DNA of 64,000 nt from an uncultured Aquimarina sp. (GCA_947500545.1 CANMSO010000001.1:124001-188000); one strand, 5' to 3'; shown: positions 24,748-34,450, numbered from the stretch's first letter. The notes: generated by a model from the sequence alone, not told the origin. Made by a program: numbers and translations.

Positions 24748-25769
24748 TAGAATTTTATTCGGGCTTTAGCTACTACGTTCATATCGGTAAAATCCTCTTT
24801 CAAAAACTTTAGATGCCCTACAATTCCTATCATAGCAGCATTATCTGTGGTATATTCAAATTTTGGAACAAATGTTTCCCAGCCATATTTATGTTCTCCC
24901 TCTTTTAATGCTTTTCTGATACCAGAATTGGCAGAAACGCCTCCGCCAATAGCAATCCTTTTTATACCAGTCTGTTTTGAAGCTTTTTTCAACTTATCAA
25001 TAAGTATATTGATAATTGTGTATTGTAATGAAGCGCAGATGTCATCACGATTTTCTTCAATAAAGTCTGGATTTTCTTTCACCATTTTCTGAATGAAATA
25101 AAGTACCGCCGTTTTAAGACCACTAAAACTAAAGTTGAGGTCACCAACTTTTGGTTTAGGAAACGGAAATGCCTTTGGATTTCCTAGTTGGGCGTATTGG
25201 TCTATTAAGGGGCCACCGGGATATGGTAATCCTAATATCTTTGCACTTTTGTCAAATGCTTCTCCAACAGCATCATCTATAGTTTCACCAATTACTTCCA
25301 TATCAAAATGATCGGTAACTTTTACAATTTGCGTATGTCCGCCACTTATCGTCATTGCTAGAAAGGGGAATTCTGGTTTATCAAAATCATCTTCTTCGAT
25401 AAAATGTGCCAGAATATGGGCTTGCATATGGTTAACATCGATTAATGGAATATCTAAAGCTAATGCCAGGGACTTTGCAAAAGAGGTTCCTACCAAAAGA
25501 GATCCCATTAATCCCGGTCCTTGGGTAAAAGCAATCGCGCTTAAATCTTTTTTATTGATTCCGGCTTGTTTAATAGCCTGGTCAATCACAGGAACAATGT
25601 TTTGTTGATGAGCTCTGGATGCTAGTTCAGGGACTACACCCCCATATTGTTCATGTATTTTTTGAGAAGCTACAACATTTGATAAAACTTTTCCGTTGCA
25701 TAATATAGCAGCAGAGGTATCATCGCAGGAAGACTCAATACCCAGAATGTATATTTTTTGTGGATTCAT
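24747..25769 (-). CDS. tsaD: tRNA N6-threonylcarbamoyladenosine synthase subunit TsaD
   Basis: It has 340 residues, the standard length. Key motifs: ILGIESSCDDTSAAI at the start, MQAHILAHF with the metal-binding His pair, LAMTISGGHTQIV, NFSFSGLKTA and IAIGGGVSANSGIR. It transfers threonylcarbamoyl to A37 of ANN-decoding tRNAs in the t6A pathway together with TsaB and TsaE, which are not in this window. It is divergent from tamB, 168 bases away, and is followed by rsmE. Confidence 0.95.
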   Translation of the reverse strand: MNPQKIYILGIESSCDDTSAAILCNGKVLSNVVASQKIHEQYGGVVPELASRAHQQNIVPVIDQAIKQAGINKKDLSAIAFTQGPGLMGSLLVGTSFAKSLALALDIPLIDVNHMQAHILAHFIEEDDFDKPEFPFLAMTISGGHTQIVKVTDHFDMEVIGETIDDAVGEAFDKSAKILGLPYPGGPLIDQYAQLGNPKAFPFPKPKVGDLNFSFSGLKTAVLYFIQKMVKENPDFIEENRDDICASLQYTIINILIDKLKKASKQTGIKRIAIGGGVSANSGIRKALKEGEHKYGWETFVPKFEYTTDNAAMIGIVGHLKFLKEDFTDMNVVAKARIKF

Positions 25770-25807
25770 TATGAGGAAAAGGGCATAGAAATTGTTAATA
25801 TTGTCAA

Positions 25808-25815
25808 CAAAGTTA
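25808..25815 (-). promoter_or_regulatory. -7 element before tsaD
   Basis: On the minus strand TAACTTTG fits TAnnTTTG, 39 bases before the tsaD start. No TTG at the usual distance. Confidence 0.4.
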
Positions 25816-25937
25816 AAACAATAATTACATATACAGTTTATTCTAGAGATTCTTAGAATGAATTATAGTAACGTAAACACAGTTCTACTGTTTGTAATAG
25901 ATTGATTTAATGCTAATTTCTTTTCATCGGGAGGGCG

Positions 25938-28900
25938 ATGTTAAGGTGTTTTGGATGTGCTATATTCGTTAAAATACAGTACATTAGGGTAAAATCATAT
26001 TGTTGTAATTGTAATAAAGAGCATATTAAAAAATTAAGGAAAATATTATTAAGGGTATTTCTTGTCCTTCTATCACTTTTTGCATTTTTGGTGGTCACAT
26101 TTTCCATTCCTGGTGTTCAGACTTTTCTAGGAAACAGAGCTACAAATTACCTCAATTCAGAATTTGGAGTAGATATTCAAATAGATAAGATTGGTTTGAC
26201 GTATGCCGGTAATGTAAGTCTTAATGAAGTATTTGTTAAAGATCATCACCAGGATACATTATTATACGCAGCAAGTATAGCTACTTCAATCAATAAAATT
26301 TCTGAAGTTATTAATGGTAGACCAGAACTTGGTGATGTTACTATTGAAGATTTGATCTTGAATATGAAGGTCTATAAGGATGAGAAAAGCGATAACCTAA
26401 TGACTTTCGTTAGAAAGTTTAATAGTAATAATAAGCCGACTTCAAAGAAAAGATTTTTACTTACAACAGCTCATATTTCCCTGAGTAAAGGAAGGTATAA
26501 CTTTATTAACGAGAACCTGAATAATCCCAATGTTATTAATTATAGCGATATTCTTTTGGATGCCGACAACCTTATGGTTGATGGTCCAGATGTGTATTTA
26601 AATATAAATAGTTTAGGATTTAATGATAAAAGAGGGTTGATCGTTACTAAACTACAGACTTGTTTTTCTATTAAGCCCGAAGAAATGAACTTTCAGGAGC
26701 TTAGTATCGAAACAAAAGATTCAAATATTGAAGGTGATATACTTTTTACTTACGAAGTTGATGGACTGAATGATTTTGAGAATAAAGTACAGATTAATGC
26801 AATTTTTAATAGAGCTTCTGTTTCTACCAATGACTTGATTCCTTTTTATAAAGGATTTGGACGTAATCTTGACTTCAAGATGAGAAATACTTCAATTCAA
26901 GGTATACTTAATGATTTTAAAGTTGTTAATGCTAATATTTATGGGTTGGATCGATCTATAGTCAAAGGGGATATCAGAATTCAGAATGCGGTTACTAATG
27001 CTACAAAGTTTAAGTTAGAAGGTGATTTTGATAACCTAACAACAAACTATTATGATTTAATAAACCTTATGCCTAGAGTGCTGGGGAAATCATTACCAAA
27101 ACAATTACATCAATTTGGAAGCGTAATGGGAATCGGTAATGCAATCGTGACGACTAAGGCCGTAGATGTTGATATGGATCTTTTTTCGCAGTTGGGTAAG
27201 ATTAATGCCTTTGTTTTACTAGAAAATCTGGATGACTTAAATAAATCTACATATAACGGAAACGTTATTTCCAGCAATTTTAATGTAGGTCAGTTATTAG
27301 GAAAAAAATCAATAGGAAATGCAGGGTTTGATATTCATGTGGATGGAAGTGGTTTTACATTAGAGAGCCTTGACACCAAGATAGAAGGAGATATAAATAG
27401 ACTTGAGTTTAATGGGTATACCTACACTAGTCTAAAGGCTTTAGGAAACCTTAAGGATCGTGTTTTTGATGGGGATTTGATTTCACGAGATCCAAACGTA
27501 AGATTCAATTTCAAGGGAGTAGCGGATTTATCAGAGGAAATAAATAACTATGATTTTGTAGCCAATGTAGATCATGTTGATCTAAATAAGTTAAACCTAT
27601 TTACCAGAGATAGTATTTCGGTTTTTAATGGTGATGTGCTTATGAATATGAAAGGTACAGGGATCAATGATGCCTTTGGTACAATTTCATTTACAAAAAC
27701 ACTGTATAAAAATCAAAATGCCGGATATTATTTTGAGGATTTTGATATTACTTCAAGTTTTGACGACGCGGGAGTGCGAACTATTAAAATTAATAGCCCC
27801 GATATTGTAGAAGGAAATGTAAAAGGTGTTTTTAGATTTGAAAATGTTTACGACCTATTTAGAAATTCTATAGGAAGTCTATATACCAATTTTGAAGCTA
27901 ACGAGATTACGGATAATGAATTCATGGAGTTTAATTTTAGTATCTATAATAAGATTGTAGATGTATTTTTTCCCGAGATTCAGTTTGCACCTAATACGAT
28001 AATTAAAGGGAAGGTAGAAAGTAATGAATCAGAATTTAAGCTTACGTTTAAGTCTCCGGCCATTACAGCTTTTGATAATTATATGGAGGATATAGATGTC
28101 CAGGTAGATAATAAAAACCCGTTATTTAATACGTATGTTGCTATAGACAGCATCGACTCTAAGTATTATGATGTTTCAGAATTTAGTTTGATTAATGTTA
28201 CGCTCAAAGACACCTTGTTTATGCGTTCAGAATTCAAAGGAGGGAAGAACAATCAAGACAACTTTAATCTAGAATTCTATCATACAATTAATGAAGAAAG
28301 TAATTCTGTTATTGGATTCAGAAAGTCAGACTTCACCTATAAAGGATATACTTGGTATGCTAATCGCGAAAAAAATAGAAACAAAAACAAAATTGTTTTT
28401 GATAACGATTTTCAGAATATAGACATTCAATCTATAATACTGAATTATCAGGATGAGCAAATAAAGATTGATGGGTTCACTCGGGGTAAAGATTATAAGA
28501 ATATAAAAGCAACGTTCGAAAATGTTGATCTCCATAAAGTTACGCCCAGGATTGATAGTCTAAATTTTGGAGGAAAGGTTGATGGTGAATTAGCTATTTT
28601 GCAAGAAAATGGTTTGTATTTCCCTAATTCTACTATCGCCGTAAACAACCTATCCATAAATGAAACACTGCTTGGAGAACTGCGGCTTAATGTAGCAGGA
28701 AATGCAGATCTTACAGAATATAGTATTAATACCAGGTTGATCAACGATGAAAAACAAAGAACATTATCTGCTTTGGGGTCTATCAATGTTTCAAAAGACA
28801 AATCGGCAATAGATGTAGATCTTGATCTTGATAAGTTTAATATTTCAGAATTTAGTGCCTTAGGAGGTATTGTTGTATCAAATATCAGAGGTTTTGTTAC

Positions 28901-30479
28901 CGGCCAGGCCAAGATTTCAGGAAATTATAAAAATCCATCGATTGATGGTGTTCTAAACCTGGATCAGGTTGGACTTACATTTCCCTATTTGAATGTTGAT
29001 CTTGATTTTGATGACAATTCAAGAATTCTACTCAATAAGCAAAGATTTGTATTTGATAATGTTGATATTACCGATACCAAATATGGAACCAAAGGTATTC
29101 TTGGGGGTTATATAGCACATCGTCGTTTTTCTAAATGGGAACTAGGACTTGAACTATTGGCTAATGAACGCTTACTTGTTTTGGATACCGAAGAAGATGA
29201 AGAGTCTTTGTATTACGGAACGGGTTTTATTAGTGGTGAAGCCACCATAAAAGGACCAACAGACGAATTGGTTATAGATGTTAATGCCACTACCGAAGAA
29301 GGAACTGTTTTTAAAATACCACTAAACGAAACCGAATCCATCGGAGACAATTCATACATTCATTTTTTAAGTCCAGAAGAAAAACGAGCACGGTTAGAAG
29401 GTAAAGAAATTATTCTGAAAGATATAAAAGGATTAGAGCTTAACTTTGAACTGGATGTAAATGACAAGGCAGAGGTAGAAATCGTGGTAGATAAAAATAC
29501 AGGAAGCTCTCTTAAGGGTCGCGGTGCGGGAACATTGCTTATCGAGATCAATACCAATGGTAAGTTTAATATGTGGGGGGATTTTGTGGCGTATGAAGGG
29601 ACCTATAATTTTAGATATCGTGGCTTGGTAGAAAAAATATTTACAGTGCGAGATGGAGGAACCATCAATTGGGATGGAAGTCCCACAAGAGCAGTGTTGG
29701 ACCTAAGTGCTGTGTATAAAACTGAGGCAAACCCTGCGATATTGTTGGAAAATGCATCAATAAATCGTAAAATACCGGTAGAAGTGGTGGTTGATTTACA
29801 AGGCGAATTAATCCAACCCGACGTTAATTTCAATATTGAATTTCCGAACCTGAGTTCTGTAGTGAAAAGTGAATTAGACTATAAGCTTAGCGACCAGTCT
29901 AATAAAGATCTTCAGGCATTATCCTTGGTGTCTTCTGGGCAATTTTATAGCGGTACCATAGATGCTAATGCAATTACAGGTGGGTTGTTGGCAGAGCGAG
30001 CTTCAAGTCTTTTTAACGGGTTGTTTTCTGATGAAGACGATAAGTTTCAAGTAGGTTTAAACTATGTACAAGGAATACGATCGCTAGATCAAGAAGATGC
30101 TGATCAGTTTGGGTTAACGCTGTCTACCCAGATTAATAATAGGATCTTAATAAATGGTCGTGTTGGGGTTCCTATTGGCGGGGTAAATCAATCGGGAGTT
30201 GTTGGAGATGTTGAGGTAGAATACCTTTTTAATGAAGATGGGTCGCTAAGAGGAAAGATTTTTAATAGAGAAAACGATATTCAGATCATTGGTACTGCAA
30301 ATCAAGGATACGAGCAAGGAATTGGGCTTTCATACTCTGTGGATTTTGATAACTTTAATGAGCTTTGGACAAAGATTTTTAAAGCTAAAAAAGAACAGGA
30401 TTCGATCCCAAATCCACAGGATACGATCAAGATAGAAACACCAGATTTTATTAACTTTACAGAAAAGAATAAAGAATAA
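25938..30479 (+). CDS. TamB/translocation-assembly AsmA-like protein
   Basis: It has 1513 residues. An N-terminal membrane helix (about 36-56) is followed by a very long beta-rich region (repeated short strands, DNLMVDGPDVYLNINSLGF-like) and a C-terminal TamB/DUF490 domain (VGLNYVQGIRSLDQ, LTLSTQINNRILINGRVGVP). Such proteins bridge inner and outer membrane and move phospholipids or help insert outer-membrane proteins. The start is uncertain: ATG 25938 is the only in-frame ATG upstream, yet its first 30 residues, with four Cys, look unlike other members, which begin near KKLRKILLR; a rare start near 26025 is possible. Confidence 0.85.
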   Translation: MLRCFGCAIFVKIQYIRVKSYCCNCNKEHIKKLRKILLRVFLVLLSLFAFLVVTFSIPGVQTFLGNRATNYLNSEFGVDIQIDKIGLTYAGNVSLNEVFVKDHHQDTLLYAASIATSINKISEVINGRPELGDVTIEDLILNMKVYKDEKSDNLMTFVRKFNSNNKPTSKKRFLLTTAHISLSKGRYNFINENLNNPNVINYSDILLDADNLMVDGPDVYLNINSLGFNDKRGLIVTKLQTCFSIKPEEMNFQELSIETKDSNIEGDILFTYEVDGLNDFENKVQINAIFNRASVSTNDLIPFYKGFGRNLDFKMRNTSIQGILNDFKVVNANIYGLDRSIVKGDIRIQNAVTNATKFKLEGDFDNLTTNYYDLINLMPRVLGKSLPKQLHQFGSVMGIGNAIVTTKAVDVDMDLFSQLGKINAFVLLENLDDLNKSTYNGNVISSNFNVGQLLGKKSIGNAGFDIHVDGSGFTLESLDTKIEGDINRLEFNGYTYTSLKALGNLKDRVFDGDLISRDPNVRFNFKGVADLSEEINNYDFVANVDHVDLNKLNLFTRDSISVFNGDVLMNMKGTGINDAFGTISFTKTLYKNQNAGYYFEDFDITSSFDDAGVRTIKINSPDIVEGNVKGVFRFENVYDLFRNSIGSLYTNFEANEITDNEFMEFNFSIYNKIVDVFFPEIQFAPNTIIKGKVESNESEFKLTFKSPAITAFDNYMEDIDVQVDNKNPLFNTYVAIDSIDSKYYDVSEFSLINVTLKDTLFMRSEFKGGKNNQDNFNLEFYHTINEESNSVIGFRKSDFTYKGYTWYANREKNRNKNKIVFDNDFQNIDIQSIILNYQDEQIKIDGFTRGKDYKNIKATFENVDLHKVTPRIDSLNFGGKVDGELAILQENGLYFPNSTIAVNNLSINETLLGELRLNVAGNADLTEYSINTRLINDEKQRTLSALGSINVSKDKSAIDVDLDLDKFNISEFSALGGIVVSNIRGFVTGQAKISGNYKNPSIDGVLNLDQVGLTFPYLNVDLDFDDNSRILLNKQRFVFDNVDITDTKYGTKGILGGYIAHRRFSKWELGLELLANERLLVLDTEEDEESLYYGTGFISGEATIKGPTDELVIDVNATTEEGTVFKIPLNETESIGDNSYIHFLSPEEKRARLEGKEIILKDIKGLELNFELDVNDKAEVEIVVDKNTGSSLKGRGAGTLLIEINTNGKFNMWGDFVAYEGTYNFRYRGLVEKIFTVRDGGTINWDGSPTRAVLDLSAVYKTEANPAILLENASINRKIPVEVVVDLQGELIQPDVNFNIEFPNLSSVVKSELDYKLSDQSNKDLQALSLVSSGQFYSGTIDANAITGGLLAERASSLFNGLFSDEDDKFQVGLNYVQGIRSLDQEDADQFGLTLSTQINNRILINGRVGVPIGGVNQSGVVGDVEVEYLFNEDGSLRGKIFNRENDIQIIGTANQGYEQGIGLSYSVDFDNFNELWTKIFKAKKEQDSIPNPQDTIKIETPDFINFTEKNKE

Positions 30480-30579
30480 TATCCTACTTTTTTTTTAATC
30501 AAAATTTATCAATTCAGAATTCTTGAATTGTTTTTTTTAGCTTTACATTTAACTATAATCAACTTCTAACAAAAACTAG

Positions 30580-31566
30580 ATGGCAAAAGAGATCACAACT
30601 ATTGGTGTAATGACTTCGGGAGGTGATGCCCCGGGGATGAATGCTGCAATTCGCGCTGTAGCAAGAGCATGTGCCTATTATAATGTAAAATGTATTGGCT
30701 TTTACAGGGGATTTCAGGGGATGATCGATGGGGATTATTGTGTGATGAATGCCCGAAGCGTGCGTAATACGATCAGTAGAGGTGGTACCATCTTAAAATC
30801 TGCCAGATCAGAAGAGTTTAGAACTCTAGAGGGTAGAAAAAAAGCAGCAGCACATCTCAAAGAAATAGGTGTAGATGCTATGGTGCTTATCGGGGGTGAC
30901 GGCACTTTTAGAGGAGGTGAAATTTTTAGTAAAGAATATGATATCCCTGTGATTGGGGTGCCGGGCACTATTGATAATGATATCGCAGGTACGAATTACA
31001 CCATTGGTTATGATACTGCTCTAAATACGGTAGTTGATGCCATAGATAAAATACGTGATACGGCCAGCTCACATGATCGACTGTTTTTTATTGAAGTCAT
31101 GGGGCGTGATGCAGGGTTTATTGCATTGAATAGTGGAGTAGGAGCGGGAGCCGAGGAAATCTTAATCCCAGAAGAAGACCTGGGACTTGATCGCTTGTTA
31201 GAATCCTTAAAACGAAGTAAACGCTCTGGGAAATCATCCAGTATTGTTGTGGTTAGCGAGGGAGATAAAATTGGTAAGAACGTTTATGAATTGGCAGATT
31301 ATGTAACCGAAAACCTACCCGATTATGATGTGCGCGTTACCGTTTTGGGGCATATGCAACGTGGTGGTTCGCCATCGTGTTTTGATAGAACGTTGGCCAG
31401 TAGACTTTGTGTAAAAGCGGTAGAACTGCTGTTGGATGGTGAGAAAAATGTAATGGTTGGTTTACTGGGTAATAAAATCGAAACCACCAGCTTTGAAAAA
31501 GGACTACAGGAAGGCCATGAGATCAATAAAGAACTGCTACGAATTTCTGATATACTTTCTACTTAA
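30580..31566 (+). CDS. pfkA: ATP-dependent 6-phosphofructokinase
   Basis: It has 328 residues, the usual length. Motifs: VMTSGGDAPGMNAAIRA (ATP site), IGGDGTFRGG (about 103), VPGTIDNDIAGTN with the catalytic Asp, EVMGRDAGFIA and LGHMQRGGSPSCFDR (fructose 6-phosphate site). It commits glucose to glycolysis. It is followed directly by repeat DNA and the remains of a methylglyoxal synthase gene, the enzyme that drains the same pathway. Confidence 0.96.
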   Translation: MAKEITTIGVMTSGGDAPGMNAAIRAVARACAYYNVKCIGFYRGFQGMIDGDYCVMNARSVRNTISRGGTILKSARSEEFRTLEGRKKAAAHLKEIGVDAMVLIGGDGTFRGGEIFSKEYDIPVIGVPGTIDNDIAGTNYTIGYDTALNTVVDAIDKIRDTASSHDRLFFIEVMGRDAGFIALNSGVGAGAEEILIPEEDLGLDRLLESLKRSKRSGKSSSIVVVSEGDKIGKNVYELADYVTENLPDYDVRVTVLGHMQRGGSPSCFDRTLASRLCVKAVELLLDGEKNVMVGLLGNKIETTSFEKGLQEGHEINKELLRISDILST

Positions 31567-31790
31567 GTATACTGTAGATGTGAAAGATCTACTTGTCATT
31601 GCGAGGTACGAAGCAATCTCAGTTAAACAAGATAAGACTACTTCGTCACATATTCCTCGTAGTGACGGATCGCTCATCATTACGAGGTACGGCAATCTCT
31701 GTTTAAAAGCGAAAATGCCATGTCGAACACTGAGCCTGTCGAAGTGTGGAGAAGTGTGGAGAAGTGTATGCTTGATGCCTAGATTGCTTC
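31567..31790. repeat. composite intergenic repeat inserted after pfkA
   Basis: Bases 31567-31617 are almost identical (one mismatch) to 33065-33115, starting GTATACTGTAGATGTGAAAG. Within the stretch lie GAGGTACGAAGCAATCTC, CACTGAGCCTGTCGAAGTG (31728-31746), a GAAGTGTGGA triplet and, at the right edge, AGATTGCTTC, the inverse of GAAGCAATCT near the left edge. It sits exactly where the missing part of the mgsA-like gene should be. Confidence 0.75.
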
Positions 31791-31956
31791 AGATGTTGCA
31801 GAAAAAAAAATAGATATGGTGATCTTTTTTAGAGGCCCGTTGGCCAAGCACCCACACGAACCTGATATTTCTATGCTCATGCGATTATGTGACGTGCACA
31901 ATGTACCACTAGCGACCAATCCTGCTACCGCAGAGTTGATGCTTAAAGGGTTATAG
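31783..31956 (+). pseudogene. C-terminal fragment of methylglyoxal synthase
   Basis: The frame from ATT 31783 to TAG 31954-31956 encodes [20 protein letters not shown], then [20 protein letters not shown] and [15 protein letters not shown]. This matches the last third of MgsA, whose family has KIDxxIFFxDPL, PHxPDxxALLRL and PxATNxATAE. A stop codon (TAG 31780-31782) precedes it, and repeat DNA lies upstream, so the N-terminal two thirds with the catalytic start are gone. The full enzyme turns dihydroxyacetone phosphate into methylglyoxal. Confidence 0.85.
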
Positions 31957-31976
31957 TTTTATAGTACATATAAACT

Positions 31977-31984
31977 TATCTTTG
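31977..31984 (+). promoter_or_regulatory. -7 element before the gene at 32014
   Basis: TATCTTTG fits TAnnTTTG and lies 29 bases before ATG 32014. No TTG was seen at the normal -33 distance. Confidence 0.5.
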
Positions 31985-32013
31985 AGAAGTACTGTTAATT
32001 AAAATAAATCAAG

Positions 32014-32529
32014 ATGAAGGTAATTAGAATAGTATTGTTTACGGCATTGGCACTTTTAACCGCAACACCAGGGATTGCACAAAAAAAGAAAAACAAGAAG
32101 AATAAGAAACATAAAATTACTGCCTTGGCGCTATACGATGGTCCGGAACTTCCAGATGATCAGCAAGTACGATTGAAAAGCGAGACCGTGGGTAAAAAAT
32201 ACGCATATTTTATTGCTGTAGATGACAAGGGTATACCAAATAAGAGTTTGACGAAGGGAGCGCAGGAGATTCTACTATTGCCCGGAGAACATAAAATACA
32301 AATGAGATTTGTGTCTAAAGGCCAAATTGCTATTCCTATAGAGCCTTTTGAAACATTTTCTTTTGAAGCAGGAAAGGCCTATGTCGTAAAATTTGAGCAT
32401 ACGCATGGTAAAGGTAGCTACCTTGATAGTGCAGGAAATACTCGTATACGAATTTGGATTGAAGAAATAGGACAAGAAGGGGTATTGATAGAAAAAACCG
32501 TTAACGGGTTTGGAAAAAGTCTCAAATAA
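32014..32529 (+). CDS. secreted hypothetical protein
   Basis: It has 171 residues with a signal peptide MKVIRIVLFTALALLTATPG(IAQ) followed by a very basic stretch (KKKNKKNKKHK). The rest has strands such as LLPGEHKIQMRFVSKGQIAI and AGKAYVVKFEHTHGKGSYLD, reminiscent of small beta-sandwich periplasmic proteins that measure or carry ligands, but I do not recognise a family. It stands alone between repeats. Confidence 0.75.
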   Translation: MKVIRIVLFTALALLTATPGIAQKKKNKKNKKHKITALALYDGPELPDDQQVRLKSETVGKKYAYFIAVDDKGIPNKSLTKGAQEILLLPGEHKIQMRFVSKGQIAIPIEPFETFSFEAGKAYVVKFEHTHGKGSYLDSAGNTRIRIWIEEIGQEGVLIEKTVNGFGKSLK

Positions 32530-32712
32530 TCTTGTGGTACATACCTCAATCTTCTAACTCTTATCAGGAACCAGCAGGTGTTATGATTAAAGCTGCTTTG
32601 TGTTAAGTTCTTGGATTTGGCTCAGTACACACCTTGTTAAGTGTGTTGAAGTTTTTCATCGCATGGCAAGAAGCAACCTGTATATAATGAAAAATGATGA
32701 TTCTATTTCGTA

Positions 32713-32731
32713 CACTGAGCCTGTCGAAGTG
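32713..32731. repeat. imperfect palindrome CACTGAGCCTGTCGAAGTG
   Basis: The same 19 bases occur at 31728-31746, and in inverse orientation with one change at 33169-33187. This word is typical of a widespread flavobacterial intergenic repeat. Confidence 0.7.
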
Positions 32732-33062
32732 TATCGAAGCTCAATTTTTATAAGGTGGTACCAATTTAGACATCTCACCTTAAAATTTCGACATCCAGAG
32801 TAAAGTCAAGGGCCTTTTAGGCCTTCTAATGGGCCGTTTTGATGAACCGTTGGGCCATGGTAGCTCAATTTTGAGTCTATCCAGTTAAAATTTGAGTGTC
32901 TTTCCTTAAAATTTCAACAGCTTAAGTTGAAATTTAGACCACTGTCTTTAAAATTCTCACTCAAGAAGTTAAACCGAAGGCCTTTTTGGCCCATCGGAGC
33001 GTGTTTTGAGGTAAACTCTGTACAATGAGCCCTTAGACTACCCTCTGGGCACGCTTGTCGAA

Positions 33063-33200
33063 AGTATACTGTAGATGTGAAAGATCTACTTTTCATTGCG
33101 AGGTACGAAGCAATCTGTATATAAAAGAAAATACTGCTGCTGTCACCTCGAGCGGAGTCGAGAGGTAACACTTCGACAAGCTCAGTGTTCGAAATAGATT
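33063..33200. repeat. second copy of the pfkA-downstream repeat
   Basis: The first 52 bases repeat 31565-31617 almost exactly (GTATACTGTAGATGTGAAAG ... GAAGCAATCT). The right part carries a hairpin CTCGAGCGGAGTCGAG and the inverse word CACTTCGACAAGCTCAGTG (33169-33187). Confidence 0.75.
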
Positions 33201-33385
33201 CCTCGACTACAATAGATGCATTGATTCTAAATTGAAACCAAACTTTTTTCAATTTTTTTTATTGAATTTTTTTCTAGTATTGATGAGGTCTTCGAGAAAT
33301 CAATAGGGGAAAAATCCCCTGTGTACTTTAGTAAAATGGTAAATGACTTTTAAAATTAATATGTACATTCGCGACCTCGCACACA

Positions 33386-33559
33386 ATGTTCTTCTTTAAA
33401 AAAGGGAAATCTAATCGTTTTTTGGACTATTCTATTATTTTAAAACTTAGAAACAGTGAAAATTTAGATTTTTACGACAGTAAAGTATGCATTAGTTTTA
33501 AAAAGAATAAAGAAGATTATAAGTACCTATTAAAAATAGTTAACCTACATCAAAAATAA
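33386..33559 (+). CDS. 57-residue hypothetical protein
   Basis: The frame ATG 33386 to TAA 33557-33559 encodes MFFFKKGKSNRFLDYSIILK and a further 37 residues, basic and aromatic. It ends 2 bases before the next start, which suggests translational coupling. I do not recognise it; its composition fits a real small protein but proves nothing. Confidence 0.4.
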   Translation: MFFFKKGKSNRFLDYSIILKLRNSENLDFYDSKVCISFKKNKEDYKYLLKIVNLHQK

Positions 33560-33561
33560 AA

Positions 33562-34335
33562 ATGGAAAAGAAAATATACCCAAACAATCCTCTTGGAATT
33601 ATTGCTGTATTTGTATTCTTTATTGAAGCGATAACTGCGGCTTCCTTAGGATTTCTAAAGGAAACCCCTGATTTATTAAAAATGATTGTCGTTTTTATTA
33701 TTTCATTCCCTTCATGTATAGCACTTATGTTCTTTGCTATTTTAATTTTTAGAAGAGAAATTTTATTTGCGCCAAGTGACTATAAAGATGAAGATAATTT
33801 CATGCAAATTATAACACAAAAATTTGAAAAATTAGAAACACAACAAAAATTCATTCAAACTGTGAATCATCCTCCAACTAAAGTAGATGATGTATATATT
33901 CTTGTAGATAAATTATTGGAACAGGAAGAATATAAAAACATAGTACGTATAGGGAGAGCATACTTAAAACTACACGAAAACAAAAAGTGCTTGAGTTTTT
34001 TCGAGTATGTGTCTAAAAAAATGCCCAAATCTAATGGTTTTTATTACACCATGATTGCAAATTGTGCGTATAGTAGTATAAGAATGAATGAATTTGTCAA
34101 GGCATTAATATACTTGGACGAAGTAGAAAGTATTTTAGGTTCGAAAATGGAAATATGGCATATTACGGCAAAAGCTTATGCACTCTATAAATTGGGTCGT
34201 GAAGCTAGTTTTATGGAGTATTTAAATAAAGCGAAGATTCATGAGGCATACAATGATGAACTTCAAACGTCTTTAATGTTGTATCCAGATTTATCTGAAC
34301 ATTTAACACCTGTTATAATAGAAAAAGTAAGTTGA
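33562..34335 (+). CDS. membrane-anchored TPR-like protein
   Basis: It has 257 residues. Two N-terminal membrane helices (about 10-31 and 42-66) are followed by a short coiled segment (FEKLETQQKFIQ) and helical repeats like TPRs: YKNIVRIGRAYLKLHENKKC, FYYTMIANCAYSSIRMNEFV, WHITAKAYALYKLGREA. This is a soluble repeat domain on a membrane anchor, probably for protein contacts. No family name can be given. It follows a small ORF with 2 bases between. Confidence 0.7.
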   Translation: MEKKIYPNNPLGIIAVFVFFIEAITAASLGFLKETPDLLKMIVVFIISFPSCIALMFFAILIFRREILFAPSDYKDEDNFMQIITQKFEKLETQQKFIQTVNHPPTKVDDVYILVDKLLEQEEYKNIVRIGRAYLKLHENKKCLSFFEYVSKKMPKSNGFYYTMIANCAYSSIRMNEFVKALIYLDEVESILGSKMEIWHITAKAYALYKLGREASFMEYLNKAKIHEAYNDELQTSLMLYPDLSEHLTPVIIEKVS

Positions 34336-34450
34336 TTTAGAATAAGCGGATTGCAAATCCAGTTTTAAATTGATATTAAAAAGGGTAACAAATCTACTCT
34401 ACGAGACATAAACAAAAAAGAAAACAAAACCATCAATCAATCAATTAATC

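Larger units (their letters stand above)
32530..33385. other. 856-bp non-coding stretch with repeats
   Basis: No credible gene. It holds CACTGAGCCTGTCGAAGTG (32713-32731), five degenerate copies of a word like TTAAAATTT followed by a G/C-containing tail (32783-32955), GGCCTTTTAGGCC (32812-32824), and the repeat block listed at 33063-33200. The extent of each element is uncertain. Confidence 0.5.

Noticed and set aside
32600..32803. 67-residue frame in the repeat zone
   Set aside because: It is composed of the CACTGAGCCTGTCGAAGTG repeat and AT-rich words.
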